64,000 nucleotides of DNA from Marinobacter persicus (GCF_900114155.1 NZ_FOSC01000005.1:1-64000), one strand, 5' to 3'; shown: positions 39,118 through 49,068, numbered from the stretch's first letter. Notes: a model not told the origin generated them from the sequence alone. Numbers and translations: made by a program.

Positions 39118-40842
39118 TCAGGCGGTGCTGGAGACCTTCGGGTTGAACAGGTGGTAGCGGTTGCGGCCGTCCCGCTTGGAGCGGTACATGGCCACGTCCG
39201 CGCCGTTGATCAGCTCGCGCACGGTCTGGCCGTCTTCCGGGTACAGGCTGACGCCAATACTGGTGCCCACTTTCAAGGTGTTGCCATCAACCTGGTAGGG
39301 TTTGTCATTGGCGGTGATTAACCGGTCAATCACCGCAATAACATGGTCCATATTTTCCATTTCCGGCAACAGTACTATGAACTCGTCGCCCCCGAGGCGG
39401 GCCAGGGTGTCGTCTTCACGCAGGCAGGAACGAACCCGTTTGGTGAACTGCAACAACAACTCGTCACCCACCGAGTGGCCCAGGGAGTCGTTCACGTCCT
39501 TGAACTCGTCCAGATCCATGAAAATCACGGCCAATAACATGCCGGTGCGGTGGGCGTGCCGAATGGCGTGGTCCAGCCGGTCTTCCAGCAGACGGCGGTT
39601 GGGAACGCCGGTGAGCGCATCGTAATAGGCGAGCTGTCGAATCTGTTCCTCGTTCCGGCGGTCCTGGGTTATGTCGGTGAACAGGCCGGCGTAGTGGGTG
39701 ACCTTGCCCTCATCGTCAGTGATGGCGGTAATGGTCAGCAATTCCAGGTACAGCTCGCCGGTTTTGCGCCGGTTCCAGATCTCTCCGCGCCAGTAGCCGT
39801 GATTCTTCAGCGATTGCCACATGCGCTGGTAGAACTCGGCATCGTGTCGGCCGGAAGACAGGATTTCCGGAGTCCGGCCGATGACCTCATCGGCGGTGTA
39901 GCCGGTCAGTTGGGTGAAGGCCGGATTGACGAATTCGATCCGTACGTTCTCGTCGGTGACGATGATCCCTTCAAACGACGATTCGATCACTCTCTCGGCC
40001 AGTTGCAGGGTCTGGCGTGACTTCGCGAGCGCCTGGTCTCGCTGTTCCAGGGCTTGCCGCAAATCTTCCACGTACAGTTGCTCGGCACCGGCGAGCATGT
40101 CGCTGTAGCCGATCAGGCCGGTGACCTCGCCAGTGCTGTCCACCACCGCCAGATGGCGGATATGATGATCAATTAACAGGTCCCGGGCGTGGATCAGCGG
40201 GTCTTCCTCGCTGACGGTGAGCAGGGGCCGGGTTGCCAGGTCTTTCACCAGAGTGTTGCTGGTGTGGCGGGCAATAAAGCGCACCATATCCCGCTCCGTG
40301 AGAATGCCCAGCTCTCCGTTACCGCAATCCACCACGGTAGCATCGGCGTGCTGGCGGTGCATGCAGACCGCCACCTCGGCCAGTGACTGGTTACCATCCA
40401 CCAGCAGTGGCGGGCGGGGCACGGCGGCCCTGACTTCCCGCAGGCGCAGGTAGGGCTCAAGGCCCTGGTTCAGGGCGAGATCGGTTTGCGAGAGAATGCC
40501 GATGGGTTTGTTGCCGTCGCCGGTCACCAGGAAATGCCGCTTGCCCGTGGCCCGTAGCTTCATGGCCGCTTCGCCTACATCGGTGTTGCCGGGCAGCGAC
40601 AGAACCGGGGCACTCATGACCGTGCCCACGGGTTTGTTAAATTCGTCCGGATCGGCGAAATTGATTGCCAGGGCGTCGTGTTCCGTCCAGATTCCGATGA
40701 CATCGTCGCCATCTGTAATCAGGATCGAGCTGACCGATGTTTCCGACATTCGTGCAGCGGCTTCGGCAATGGTGGTGCCCGGGCTGCAGGTCAGTAGTAA
40801 CCCGCCGTGCATGATGCGGGAAATCGGAAGCGGTTGCCCCAT
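39118..40842 (-). CDS. Diguanylate cyclase with four CBS motifs and a PAS domain
   Basis: This 574-residue soluble protein starts with two CBS pairs (about 8-125 and 135-255: SVSSILITDGDDVIGIWTEHD, HFLVTGDGNKPIGILSQTD, ATVVDCGNGELGILTERD, HLAVVDSTGEVTGLIGYSD). A PAS domain follows (FEGIIVTDENVRIEFVNPAF), then a GGDEF domain with intact RLGGDEF and an RxxD inhibitory site (REDD) five residues before it. It should make cyclic di-GMP with product feedback. CBS pairs commonly sense adenine nucleotides, so energy state could be an input; that is inference. It converges with the chemoreceptor gene, 18 bases apart. Confidence 0.9.
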   Translation of the reverse strand: MGQPLPISRIMHGGLLLTCSPGTTIAEAAARMSETSVSSILITDGDDVIGIWTEHDALAINFADPDEFNKPVGTVMSAPVLSLPGNTDVGEAAMKLRATGKRHFLVTGDGNKPIGILSQTDLALNQGLEPYLRLREVRAAVPRPPLLVDGNQSLAEVAVCMHRQHADATVVDCGNGELGILTERDMVRFIARHTSNTLVKDLATRPLLTVSEEDPLIHARDLLIDHHIRHLAVVDSTGEVTGLIGYSDMLAGAEQLYVEDLRQALEQRDQALAKSRQTLQLAERVIESSFEGIIVTDENVRIEFVNPAFTQLTGYTADEVIGRTPEILSSGRHDAEFYQRMWQSLKNHGYWRGEIWNRRKTGELYLELLTITAITDDEGKVTHYAGLFTDITQDRRNEEQIRQLAYYDALTGVPNRRLLEDRLDHAIRHAHRTGMLLAVIFMDLDEFKDVNDSLGHSVGDELLLQFTKRVRSCLREDDTLARLGGDEFIVLLPEMENMDHVIAVIDRLITANDKPYQVDGNTLKVGTSIGVSLYPEDGQTVRELINGADVAMYRSKRDGRNRYHLFNPKVSSTA

Positions 40843-41056
40843 GGAGGCTCCTGTCGTTGGTTCGGCTATTGTGGCTTTATGGGCAATTCTAACAAGGGAA
40901 AGCCGCCGATGCCTCTATTACCGTTGTGCCTATTCTGGAAAACTAGCAGACACGGAGACGGCGGCCATTATATCCGGCTGGTTTTTGACAGGCGTCAAGC
41001 ACTGTTGCAGCGTAGAATCTATGGTATCCGCTCACCGAAAACAGGATGGACTATTC

Positions 41057-41377
41057 ATGAGTGATCGCAAATCCGAACTGGAAACCCTGAAGGCCGAACT
41101 GGAATCCCGGTTGAATCGTTATCACGCCCACCAGCACCGTGAAAACGGCCCGCTGGAGAAGGATTTTGAGGAGCAGGCCTCGCAGACCCAGAACGACGAG
41201 GTGGTCGATTCGCTGGAAAACGAAGCCCGGGAAGAACTGGCACAGGTGAACCATGCGCTGGAACGGATTACCGCCGGCGAGGGAAACGAGTGCGAAAAAT
41301 GCGGGGAGCCGATTGATCCCCGGCGCCTGCAGGTGTTGCCTTATACCACGGTCTGTGTAAATTGCGCGACTGATTGA
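41057..41377 (+). CDS. Short DksA/TraR-family zinc-finger protein
   Basis: The 106-residue protein has a coiled-coil start (SELETLKAELESRLNRYHAH) and a C4 zinc finger, Cys79/Cys82 (CEKCGEPI) and Cys100/Cys103 (CVNCATD). At the coiled-coil tip it reads DFEEQA (36-41), not the DxxDxA motif by which DksA acts on RNA polymerase, and it is shorter than DksA, so it is probably a paralogue. ATG 41057 follows a weak GGAT site. A sodium-coupled transporter gene follows 24 bases later and may be cotranscribed. Confidence 0.85.
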   Translation: MSDRKSELETLKAELESRLNRYHAHQHRENGPLEKDFEEQASQTQNDEVVDSLENEAREELAQVNHALERITAGEGNECEKCGEPIDPRRLQVLPYTTVCVNCATD

Positions 41378-41401
41378 TTTTTTACCGATACAGGGCGCCG
41401 A

Positions 41402-42865
41402 ATGACCTCGCCGCAGGCAAACGGGACGGAAAAGCGTGGGTTGCCCAAAAGCCGGATGATTGGCCTGGCGCTGGGTTTCGGCTTTCTTTTGATGCCCCTG
41501 CTTTTACCGCCTCCCGGAACCATGGGTGAGCAGGCCTGGGCAGCCCTTGGTCTGATGTTGATCATGGCCTCCTGGTGGGCCACCGAAGCCATCCCCATTC
41601 CCGCAACTGCGTTACTCCCCATTGTGTTAATACCCGCGTTGGGACTTGGCGACATTGCCGGAGCCACCACGGCCTATGGTCATCCGATCGTGTTTCTTTT
41701 CCTTGGCGGTTTTACCCTGGGGCTGGCCATGCAGCGCTGGAACCTGCACCGCCGCATTGCGCTTCTGACCCTGCGCACGGTGGGCAGTAATCCCAAGCGA
41801 CAGATCGCCGGTTTTATGGCCGCCACCGCCTTCTTGAGCATGTGGGTGAGCAATACGGCAACCACCATCATGATGCTGCCGATCGGTTTGTCGGTGGTCG
41901 CCATGATGGAAGGCGAAGATCCCGACAGCGTGCACCGCTATGCGATTTCCCTGCTGTTGGCCATTGCCTATTCCGCCAGTATTGGTGGCATTGCAACTTT
42001 GATCGGTACGCCGCCCAACGCCTTGCTGGCCGCTTACCTGAGCGAGAACCAGGGTATTGAGGTGTGCTTTGCCCAGTGGATGCTTCTGGGCGTGCCGGTG
42101 ACTGCTGTGCTGTTGACGCTGGCCTGGTGGAGACTTACCCGGCGGGAGTTCGGCATCATCGGCTCCGGAGACGGTGGCCGGATGATCAGCAACGAACTGG
42201 CCCGCCTGGGCCCGATGAGCCGGGGCGAGAAACTGGTGCTGTTGGTGTTCGTGGTGACCGCCATTGCCTGGGTTTGTCGGCCATTGCTGTCGGCCACCCT
42301 CATGCCCTGGCTTACCGATACCGGCATTGCTATCGCTGCGGCACTGGCCATGTTCCTGATACCGGTTAATCTGGCGGAGCGTTCGTTTGTCATGGACTGG
42401 GAGTCGGCCAGCCGACTGCCCTGGGGAGTGCTTCTGCTGTTCGGTGGCGGCTTGTCCATGGCTGGCGTGATTGGCAGCTCCGGACTGGCGGACTGGATTG
42501 CCGGGAATCTGTCCTTCATCGGCACACTGCCATTGCTTGTGATGATGGCCCTGGCCGCGGCTGCGGTGATCTACCTGACCGAGGTGACCAGCAATACCGC
42601 AACGGCGGCGGCGTTCTTGCCTTTGTTGGGTGCGCTGGCGGTTTCACAGGGCGTATCGCCGCTGTTACTGACGGTGCCGGCAGCAATTGTTGCCAGCTGT
42701 GCATTCATGATGCCGGTGGCCACCCCGCCCAATGCCATTGTCTTTTCCAGTGGGCACTTGCAGGTATCGGATATGATCCGTGCCGGTTTTCCGCTCAGCC
42801 TGGCCAGCATTGTGATCGTCTCACTGCTGACCTACGGGCTGATCGGGCTGGTATTCAGCGTCTGA
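41402..42865 (+). CDS. SLC13/DASS family anion:sodium symporter
   Basis: This 487-residue inner-membrane protein has about a dozen hydrophobic helices and the two repeated family motifs, SNTATTIMMLPIGLS near residue 157 and SNTATAAAFLPLL near 400, plus WATEAIPIPATALLP. Members carry di- and tricarboxylates or sulfate with sodium. The SNTAT motifs suggest a dicarboxylate carrier, but the substrate is not certain. It ends one base from the convergent deacetylase gene. Confidence 0.9.
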   Translation: MTSPQANGTEKRGLPKSRMIGLALGFGFLLMPLLLPPPGTMGEQAWAALGLMLIMASWWATEAIPIPATALLPIVLIPALGLGDIAGATTAYGHPIVFLFLGGFTLGLAMQRWNLHRRIALLTLRTVGSNPKRQIAGFMAATAFLSMWVSNTATTIMMLPIGLSVVAMMEGEDPDSVHRYAISLLLAIAYSASIGGIATLIGTPPNALLAAYLSENQGIEVCFAQWMLLGVPVTAVLLTLAWWRLTRREFGIIGSGDGGRMISNELARLGPMSRGEKLVLLVFVVTAIAWVCRPLLSATLMPWLTDTGIAIAAALAMFLIPVNLAERSFVMDWESASRLPWGVLLLFGGGLSMAGVIGSSGLADWIAGNLSFIGTLPLLVMMALAAAAVIYLTEVTSNTATAAAFLPLLGALAVSQGVSPLLLTVPAAIVASCAFMMPVATPPNAIVFSSGHLQVSDMIRAGFPLSLASIVIVSLLTYGLIGLVFSV

Positions 42866-42866
42866 A

Positions 42867-43901
42867 TCAGTCTTCCGGTGCGTCCAGATTGAGCCACTGC
42901 TGGGACAGCCAGTAGAAGCTGCCGTTGCCGGCGGGATGGGTGCAGTTATAGCGAAAACGCCGGCTGGTGATTTCGTCCGGCGCCTGCACGGACACCTCGT
43001 CTCCGTTGATCTGCGTGTCAATGCGGCCGAAACCGGAAGCGAAGCAGGTCAGTCGGTTGGCGGACAGCTTGTCGCCCAACGGGAACCGAAGTTCGGGTGG
43101 ATTGCGGTCGATGACGCCGTCCGGCAAATCGGCCGCAGGCACCGGAAAAGCCTTGCTCATAAGCTTGTCGCGCAGGCCTTTAATCTGTCCATAGGCGTCT
43201 GCCATGGGGAAGCGGGGGAGCCGGGTTTCATGGGAATATCGGCCGATGGCACCGGAATGCTGGCCAAAACCCAGCCACCCCCGACGTTCCAGTTTCTGTT
43301 CCAGTGCCCGGTCAAATTCCCCGTAAGGATAGGCGAACATGGGTACGTCCTGACCCAGTTCCCGCTCCAGAGTTTCCTGGGCCTGGTCCAGGCTGGCGTT
43401 AATGCGCGCCTGCCACGCCGCTTTCTCTTCGTCCGGTTTCCTGGCCAGATGGCCGTGATCTGCACTGTGGTTGGCGATGGTCACCCGTTGGTTATTGGCA
43501 AGTGTGTCCAGCTGTTTCCAGGTCATATAGCCGCTACGACCCACGGCGTCGGTATTGACGAAAATGGTGTAGGGCATGTCCCGATCAGCCAGCAGCGGCG
43601 CAGCCGTGTGGTAAACCGATTCGTAGGCGTCATCAAAGGTAATGGCAACTCGGTTGCGTTCAGCCTCGGCACCGTCCAGCGCGTCGCGGGTGCTTTCCAG
43701 CAGGGGAGTGACCGGCAGGTCCAGCTCCTCGAGATAGTCCAGTTGTTGCTCAAACAATTCCGGCGAGGTGCTGGTTGCACGGGGGGTGTCGTTGGCAACG
43801 TGGTGGTATTGCAGCACCACCAGGTCGGCACTGGCGGCAGCGGGCCAGGCCAGCAAGCTGGCAACTGTCAACGCTGTCAGAGTTTGGGTCAAACGGGGCA
43901 T
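42867..43901 (-). CDS. Exported polysaccharide deacetylase (NodB family)
   Basis: The 344-residue protein has a signal peptide ending near AAASA (residue 25) and a NodB domain with motif 1 ITFDDAY and motif 2 NHSADHGH (the H-x3-H metal ligands), then FAYPYGEFD. Family members remove acetyl groups from cell-envelope or secreted sugar polymers. A C-terminal part of about 100 residues (ELRFPLGDKLSANRLTCFAS) follows the NodB domain and may bind the polymer. I start at the ATG at 43901; an earlier in-frame ATG gives a basic stretch unlike a signal peptide. Confidence 0.87.
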   Translation of the reverse strand: MPRLTQTLTALTVASLLAWPAAASADLVVLQYHHVANDTPRATSTSPELFEQQLDYLEELDLPVTPLLESTRDALDGAEAERNRVAITFDDAYESVYHTAAPLLADRDMPYTIFVNTDAVGRSGYMTWKQLDTLANNQRVTIANHSADHGHLARKPDEEKAAWQARINASLDQAQETLERELGQDVPMFAYPYGEFDRALEQKLERRGWLGFGQHSGAIGRYSHETRLPRFPMADAYGQIKGLRDKLMSKAFPVPAADLPDGVIDRNPPELRFPLGDKLSANRLTCFASGFGRIDTQINGDEVSVQAPDEITSRRFRYNCTHPAGNGSFYWLSQQWLNLDAPED

Positions 43902-43947
43902 AGGCGAAGTTCCACAGGTTGTTATGGATCGGGCTGTTGATGGGCGG

Positions 43948-44598
43948 TCAGGCGTAATGGGCTTTGAGTACCGAGAAGGCTTCATTGAGCTTCTGTACTT
44001 CTTCGGTGCTGCCACCCCGGTCTGGGTGGGCCCGCATGATTTGCCGGCGAAAGCCCTGCTTAACCGCCGTGAAAGTCTCTGGCAGGGCCTCGAACCCGAG
44101 TGTTTCAGCGGCGAGGGCTGCGTCGTCCATGTCCGGGCGCTCCGGAGGCAGGCCGGCCCAGAAGTTGTCCATCATGTCCTGAATGTCACCGTTTGACATG
44201 AAATACTGGGACAGATCCAGGTAAAAGGCCCTGAGTTTGTCCTCGCTTGCCGGCAGGGTGGTTTCAGGACGCTGTGCGACTGGCAACAGCGTCAGGCGCA
44301 GTGGTGAGATCAGCAGGGTTTCATTGGTCTCGGCCAGTTGGTCCCGAAGCCGGTAAAGGGTATGGAACAACAGGAAGTGAACCGGGTAGAGCTGGTCCGG
44401 TTCGGTAAAATTGACCTCACCGAGCAGTTGCCACCGTTCGCCTTGCAGGGCTCGTATCAGGTCCAGTTCGCTGAGCCCCAGCGGGCCCCGGGCGCGCAGT
44501 TCGTGCTCCGTGGCGATCAGCAGGTGTTGTACCTGCTGTTCCAGCCACTGGTGCCTGGCCTTGTCTTTATCGAGGGAGGTGATGGATGAATCGGTCAT
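43948..44598 (-). CDS. DnaJ-related protein with C-terminal J domain
   Basis: The 216-residue protein has a DNAJ-related N-terminal region (about 1-150) and a J domain at the C-terminus with the HPD motif (RAHPDRGGSTEEVQKLNEAF), the reverse of DnaJ. It probably stimulates an Hsp70 partner on specific substrates. The start is ambiguous between ATG 44598 and ATG 44607; neither has a good ribosome site. It lies on the same strand as the deacetylase and divergent from ttcA. Confidence 0.85.
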   Translation of the reverse strand: MTDSSITSLDKDKARHQWLEQQVQHLLIATEHELRARGPLGLSELDLIRALQGERWQLLGEVNFTEPDQLYPVHFLLFHTLYRLRDQLAETNETLLISPLRLTLLPVAQRPETTLPASEDKLRAFYLDLSQYFMSNGDIQDMMDNFWAGLPPERPDMDDAALAAETLGFEALPETFTAVKQGFRRQIMRAHPDRGGSTEEVQKLNEAFSVLKAHYA

Positions 44599-44748
44599 GA
44601 TGTGCATGGTATGTCAGCCGGCAGCGGCTTGAAAGGGCAGGCTGGTTGAATAATCGTCAATGTTCGCCGGTGTTCCTGTTCCCGGGCGCCTTGCCCGCGT
44701 ATAATTGCCGCCCGAATTTTCCATGCACGCAGGAGCCGAGCGCCAGCA

Positions 44749-45648
44749 ATGACAGCCAATGCCCAAGCCACGCCACAAGCCGACCAGGACCGCCGCCAGA
44801 AACTGGAGCTGAACAAGCTGCAGAAACGTTTGCGCCGGGAGGTCGGGCAGGTGATTGCCGACTTTTCCATGATCGAGGCCGGCGACAAGGTGATGTGCTG
44901 TCTGTCCGGTGGCAAGGATTCCTACGCCATGCTGGATATCCTGCTGAACCTCCAGAAAAGCGCACCGGTGGACTTCGAGTTGATCGCCGTGAACCTGGAC
45001 CAGAAACAACCGGGCTTCCCGGAGGAAGTGCTGCCCGGGTATCTGGCCTCCATGGGCATTGAATACCACATCATCGAAAAAGATACCTACAGCATCGTCA
45101 AGGACAAGGTGCCGGAGGGCAAAACCACCTGCGGCCTGTGTTCCCGTCTGCGCCGGGGCATTCTGTACAATTTCGCCGAAGAGCACGGAGTGACCAAAAT
45201 TGCCCTGGGCCATCACCGGGACGATCTGCTGGAAACCCTGTTTCTGAACATGTTCTACGGCGGAAAGCTGAAGTCCATGCCCCCGGTCTTGCACAGTGAC
45301 GACGGCCGTAATACGGTCATCCGTCCGCTGGCTTACGCCCGGGAAAAAGACATTGCCCGCTATGCGGCGCTGAGGGAGTTTCCGATCATTCCCTGCAACC
45401 TGTGTGGATCCCAGGAGAACCTGCAACGGCAGGTGATCAAGGATATGTTCCAGAGCTGGGACAAACAGCATCCTGGCCGACTGGAAACCATGTTCCGCGC
45501 ATTGTGCAATGTGGAGCCTTCGCACCTGGCAGACCCGGAATTGTACGATTTCAAGGAAGGAAAGCGCCTGGGGGGCAGGCGCCAGGCGGTGGTGCAGTCT
45601 GCGGAACCGGCACCGGATTTCGAACGCCTGGACGTGTTGAATATCTGA
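44749..45648 (+). CDS. ttcA: tRNA 2-thiocytidine(32) synthetase TtcA
   Basis: TtcA thiolates cytidine 32 of some tRNAs using ATP and a 4Fe-4S cluster. The 299-residue protein has the PP-loop SGGKDS (53-58), the cluster cysteines Cys128/Cys131 (TTCGLC), and a third in IPCNLCG. It converges with the last gene of the cbb3 cluster, 12 bases apart. Confidence 0.96.
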   Translation: MTANAQATPQADQDRRQKLELNKLQKRLRREVGQVIADFSMIEAGDKVMCCLSGGKDSYAMLDILLNLQKSAPVDFELIAVNLDQKQPGFPEEVLPGYLASMGIEYHIIEKDTYSIVKDKVPEGKTTCGLCSRLRRGILYNFAEEHGVTKIALGHHRDDLLETLFLNMFYGGKLKSMPPVLHSDDGRNTVIRPLAYAREKDIARYAALREFPIIPCNLCGSQENLQRQVIKDMFQSWDKQHPGRLETMFRALCNVEPSHLADPELYDFKEGKRLGGRRQAVVQSAEPAPDFERLDVLNI

Positions 45649-45660
45649 GTCGTGGCCGGT

Positions 45661-46350
45661 TCAGCCCATCAACAGGGCCTGCCAGGGTAATGTCCAGAGC
45701 CCAAACAGAACCAGCAGAATGCCACTGAGTTTGCGAAACTGCCGGTTGCTTTTCAGGTCGCGAATCCAGTTGGCGGCGTAACCGGTAGCCAGCATCGAAG
45801 GCAGTGTTCCCAGGCCGAAGAAGACCATGGTCAGGGCCGCCGATGGCACGGTGGGTTGTAATGCGGCCCAGCCCAGGGTGCTGTACACCAGGCCGCAGGG
45901 CAGCCAACCCCACAGGGCGCCGAGGGCCAGTGCCTGCCAGAGATGGTTGACGGGCAACAGGCCTTTGGTCAGCGGTGATAGTCTGCGCCAGACCGGTGCA
46001 CCCACCTTTTCCACAAACCGGATACCCTGCCACCACTGTCCCATGGACAGCCCCATGAAAATCAGCAGCAGGCCCGCCAAAGTCATCAGGGCCATGCCGG
46101 CCATTTTCGAGTGTTGGGCAGCGCTGGTACTGACCAGTGCAACCAGTGCGGCGATCAGGGCGTAGCTGGCGATGCGCCCGAAGTTGAAGCCGAGCAGCAG
46201 CAGGCTCTGGCGGAAGCGGAACCCCCTGCCTACCGGTAGCGCCATGGAAAGCGAGGCGCTGATGCCGCCACACATGCCCAGGCAGTGGGTGCTGCCCAGC
46301 AGACCAATGACGAACGCGCTTGAATAACTGAGATAGAGTTCCGGTTGCAC
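45661..46350 (-). CDS. TauE/SafE-type membrane protein at the end of the cbb3 operon
   Basis: This 229-residue protein has about six membrane helices and conserved cysteines in STHCLGMCGGIS and WLPCGLVYS. That is the DsbD-like type often found next to cbb3 oxidase assembly genes. Its place, six bases after ccoS in the same direction, suggests a part in copper or haem supply or in redox handling during oxidase assembly. Related proteins are often called sulfite exporters, which I would not assert here. Confidence 0.8.
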   Translation of the reverse strand: MQPELYLSYSSAFVIGLLGSTHCLGMCGGISASLSMALPVGRGFRFRQSLLLLGFNFGRIASYALIAALVALVSTSAAQHSKMAGMALMTLAGLLLIFMGLSMGQWWQGIRFVEKVGAPVWRRLSPLTKGLLPVNHLWQALALGALWGWLPCGLVYSTLGWAALQPTVPSAALTMVFFGLGTLPSMLATGYAANWIRDLKSNRQFRKLSGILLVLFGLWTLPWQALLMG

Positions 46351-46356
46351 GACCTG

Positions 46357-46596
46357 TCAGCCCGTTTCGTCAGACTTTTTTTCTTCGTTGCGCTCGGTTG
46401 CCATGTTATCCGGGTTTTTCTTTTTGTCGGTACGGGCCTCGTCGGGAATCATATCCTTGTCGTCATCGTAGAGGATACGGTGCGCGGGACCGTCGAGGTC
46501 GTCGTACTGGCCGTTGCGAACGGCCCATGAAAACAGTACCAGCCCCAGTGCGACAAGAATCAGCATCAGTGGGACCAGAATAAAGACGATTTTCAC
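46357..46596 (-). CDS. ccoS: cbb3 oxidase maturation protein CcoS
   Basis: The 79-residue protein has one N-terminal membrane helix (VFILVPLMLILVALGLVLF), the family segment WAVRNGQYDDLDGPAHRIL, and a charged tail. CcoS is needed for cofactor insertion in the CcoN subunit in Rhodobacter. It follows ccoI by 30 bases. Confidence 0.93.
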   Translation of the reverse strand: MKIVFILVPLMLILVALGLVLFSWAVRNGQYDDLDGPAHRILYDDDKDMIPDEARTDKKKNPDNMATERNEEKKSDETG

Positions 46597-46626
46597 GCTA
46601 CCTCCTCAAAACAGGGTGGTTGTGTG

Positions 46627-49068
46627 TCAGGTTGCTGGTGCCTGTTGTACCTGACTGGAGCCGCTCGTGCCAGAGGGCTTGCTGAGGCGCAGTGCATTAA
46701 GCACAACAATGAGCGAACTGGCCGACATGCCGATGGCGGCCAGCCAGGGCGTGACCAGTCCAGCAGCCGCCAGTGGCAGGGCCAGCAGATTATAAACCAG
46801 TGCCCAGGCCATGTTCTGGCGGATAATATCCCGGGTCTGCCGGCTTGTTTTCATGGCTTCTAGCAGTTGCATTAACTGCCCGTTGAGCAGAACCGCATCG
46901 GCTTTCAACTGGGTCAGGTCGGCGGCGGTACCCATGGCAACGGATATACCCGCACCGGCCATGGATGGCAGGTCATTCAGCCCGTCACCCACCATCATAA
47001 CCCGGTGGCCCTGGTCTCTTAATTCTTCCAGCACTGACAGTTTATGCTCGGGGGATGCCTCGCCAATGGCCCGGTCAATGCCCAGTTGTCCGGCTACCTG
47101 CTGGACATGGCCAGATCGGTCGCCACTGAGCAGAATGGTCTGTATACCGGCCTGTTGCAGGGCCTGAATGGTCTCGGCGGCGTCGTCCCGAATCCGGTCA
47201 TCAAGGCGGAAGCTGGCCAGCCACTGCTCGTCATCCGCCAGCCAGATTTCCATGCCCGGAGGCGTATCAGTCTCGGGTGGCGCCGCTTTCGTCAGGCTGG
47301 CAACGAAGGCCTTGTGACCAATATAGAAATTCCTGCCTTCCAGTTTGCCGCACAAGCCCCCGCCCAGGTGGTTACTGACTCCGGTAACCGGTACCGATGG
47401 CTGCTCATGGAACACCCTGGCAATGGGGTGTTCGGAATGTTTTTCCAGGCCGGCGGCTATCTTGTGGCAGGTCTCGTTATCCAGATCGCCATAGGTGTGG
47501 ATATCGGTCAGCGACAACTCGCCACGGGTGAGGGTGCCGGTTTTATCGAACACCACGGTGTCGATGGTTTTCATGGATTCAAGCGTGTGGCCCCGGGTGG
47601 GCAGGAACCCGAGTTTGCGCAACCGGACCGTGGCTGCGGTGATGGCAGTGGGCGTGGCCAGTGACAGGGCGCAGGGGCAGGTGACCACCAGCACCGCAAG
47701 GGCGATGTCGAAGGCATTGTCGGCGCCGGCCAGCCACCAGCCGCCCCAGACAATCGGGGCCAGGATCAGTACCTGTTTGATGAATTTCCCGGCAATTCGG
47801 TCGGCCAGGCGTGCCACCGGTGGTTTCTCAGCCTGGACCCGGTCGAGCACCCGCAGGATACCGGACAGGCGGGTCTGGGCACCGGCGCGCACCACCCGAA
47901 CGCTGAGCGGATTCTCGCCGTTCACGCTGCCGGCGTGAACGGTTGCACCGGGCCCGCGGGTTTCAGGCAGGTACTCGCCGGTGAGGGCGGCCTCGTTCAG
48001 TGTGGACTCACCGGAAACAATTTCTCCGTCCACCGGCAGGGTTTCCCCGGGGCGAATCCGGACAATGTCGCCGGGCTTGATGTCATGGATGGGCACGATG
48101 TCGGTTTCACCGTCACGCATCAGTGCCGCCACCGAGGGCTGGAAACCGGCCAGGGCATTGCCGGTGAGGCCGGCCCGGTACCGTGCCTGCACTTCCACAT
48201 AGCGGCCCAGCAACAGGAAGAAGGTGAACATGCACACCGATTCAAAATAGACTTCGTCGCCACCGAACACGGTCACCCAGGCACTGGCGACGTAGGCGAT
48301 ACCAATGGCAATGGCCACGGGCAGGTCCATGGTGAACTGGCGGGAGGTGATGTCACGCAGGGCATTGCGGAAAAACGGCCGGGCGCTGTAGAGCACCACT
48401 GGCGTGGCCACCAGCAGGCTGAACCAGCGAAAGAAACCGATGAAATCGTCGGACAGGTTGTTGATCAGCTCAAAATACAGCGGAAAGGCCAGCATCATGC
48501 TCTGGAATGAACCAATGCCGGCTACCGCGAGGCGAATCAGCATGGATCGGTGTTCGGCCTTCAGTGCCTGTTCAGCTTCGTCGGCCTGATAAGGGCGAGC
48601 GGTGTAGCCCAGTTCGTGTATGGCGATGAGCAGATCACTCAGGCGGGCCTGATCTTTGGCCCAGACCAGTCGTGCCCGCTGGGTGGTGTGGTTGACGGTA
48701 AAGCTCAACACACCCGGCTGCTGTTTCATGTGGTTTTCAAGTAGCCAGATGCAGGCGGCGCAGGTAATGCCGCCAATGAGAAGCTGGGCTTCTTCGCCGC
48801 CCTTGACCGGGGCGACAAACGATTGCTGGACCAGGGGGTGGTCCAGCTCCCGCAAGCGCTCGAGTTCCGACCGGGTCAGTTCTCTTGGCGTCACCGCCGG
48901 TTCGGTCCGGAAATCATAAAAGCCGGTCAGACCCTCCTGGTGGATGGTCTGGCAAACGGCTTTGCACCCCTGGCAGCAGAAATGCTGCTGTTGTCCGTCC
49001 AGCTCAAGGGTGATCGGGGGATCGCCATCCGCTGGCTCCCCGCAGTGAAAGCAGTTCAGGGAAGTCAC
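46627..49068 (-). CDS. ccoI: Copper-exporting P-type ATPase for cbb3 oxidase assembly
   Basis: CcoI (FixI) moves copper across the inner membrane for the oxidase rather than for detoxification. The 813-residue protein has an N-terminal cysteine cluster (NCFHCGEP, HFCCQGCKAVC), a copper site ITCAACIW, the membrane CPC motif (VTCPCALSLATP), the phosphorylation site DKTGTLT and the VGDGLNDLPSM hinge. It overlaps ccoH by four bases. Confidence 0.95.
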   Translation of the reverse strand: MTSLNCFHCGEPADGDPPITLELDGQQQHFCCQGCKAVCQTIHQEGLTGFYDFRTEPAVTPRELTRSELERLRELDHPLVQQSFVAPVKGGEEAQLLIGGITCAACIWLLENHMKQQPGVLSFTVNHTTQRARLVWAKDQARLSDLLIAIHELGYTARPYQADEAEQALKAEHRSMLIRLAVAGIGSFQSMMLAFPLYFELINNLSDDFIGFFRWFSLLVATPVVLYSARPFFRNALRDITSRQFTMDLPVAIAIGIAYVASAWVTVFGGDEVYFESVCMFTFFLLLGRYVEVQARYRAGLTGNALAGFQPSVAALMRDGETDIVPIHDIKPGDIVRIRPGETLPVDGEIVSGESTLNEAALTGEYLPETRGPGATVHAGSVNGENPLSVRVVRAGAQTRLSGILRVLDRVQAEKPPVARLADRIAGKFIKQVLILAPIVWGGWWLAGADNAFDIALAVLVVTCPCALSLATPTAITAATVRLRKLGFLPTRGHTLESMKTIDTVVFDKTGTLTRGELSLTDIHTYGDLDNETCHKIAAGLEKHSEHPIARVFHEQPSVPVTGVSNHLGGGLCGKLEGRNFYIGHKAFVASLTKAAPPETDTPPGMEIWLADDEQWLASFRLDDRIRDDAAETIQALQQAGIQTILLSGDRSGHVQQVAGQLGIDRAIGEASPEHKLSVLEELRDQGHRVMMVGDGLNDLPSMAGAGISVAMGTAADLTQLKADAVLLNGQLMQLLEAMKTSRQTRDIIRQNMAWALVYNLLALPLAAAGLVTPWLAAIGMSASSLIVVLNALRLSKPSGTSGSSQVQQAPAT

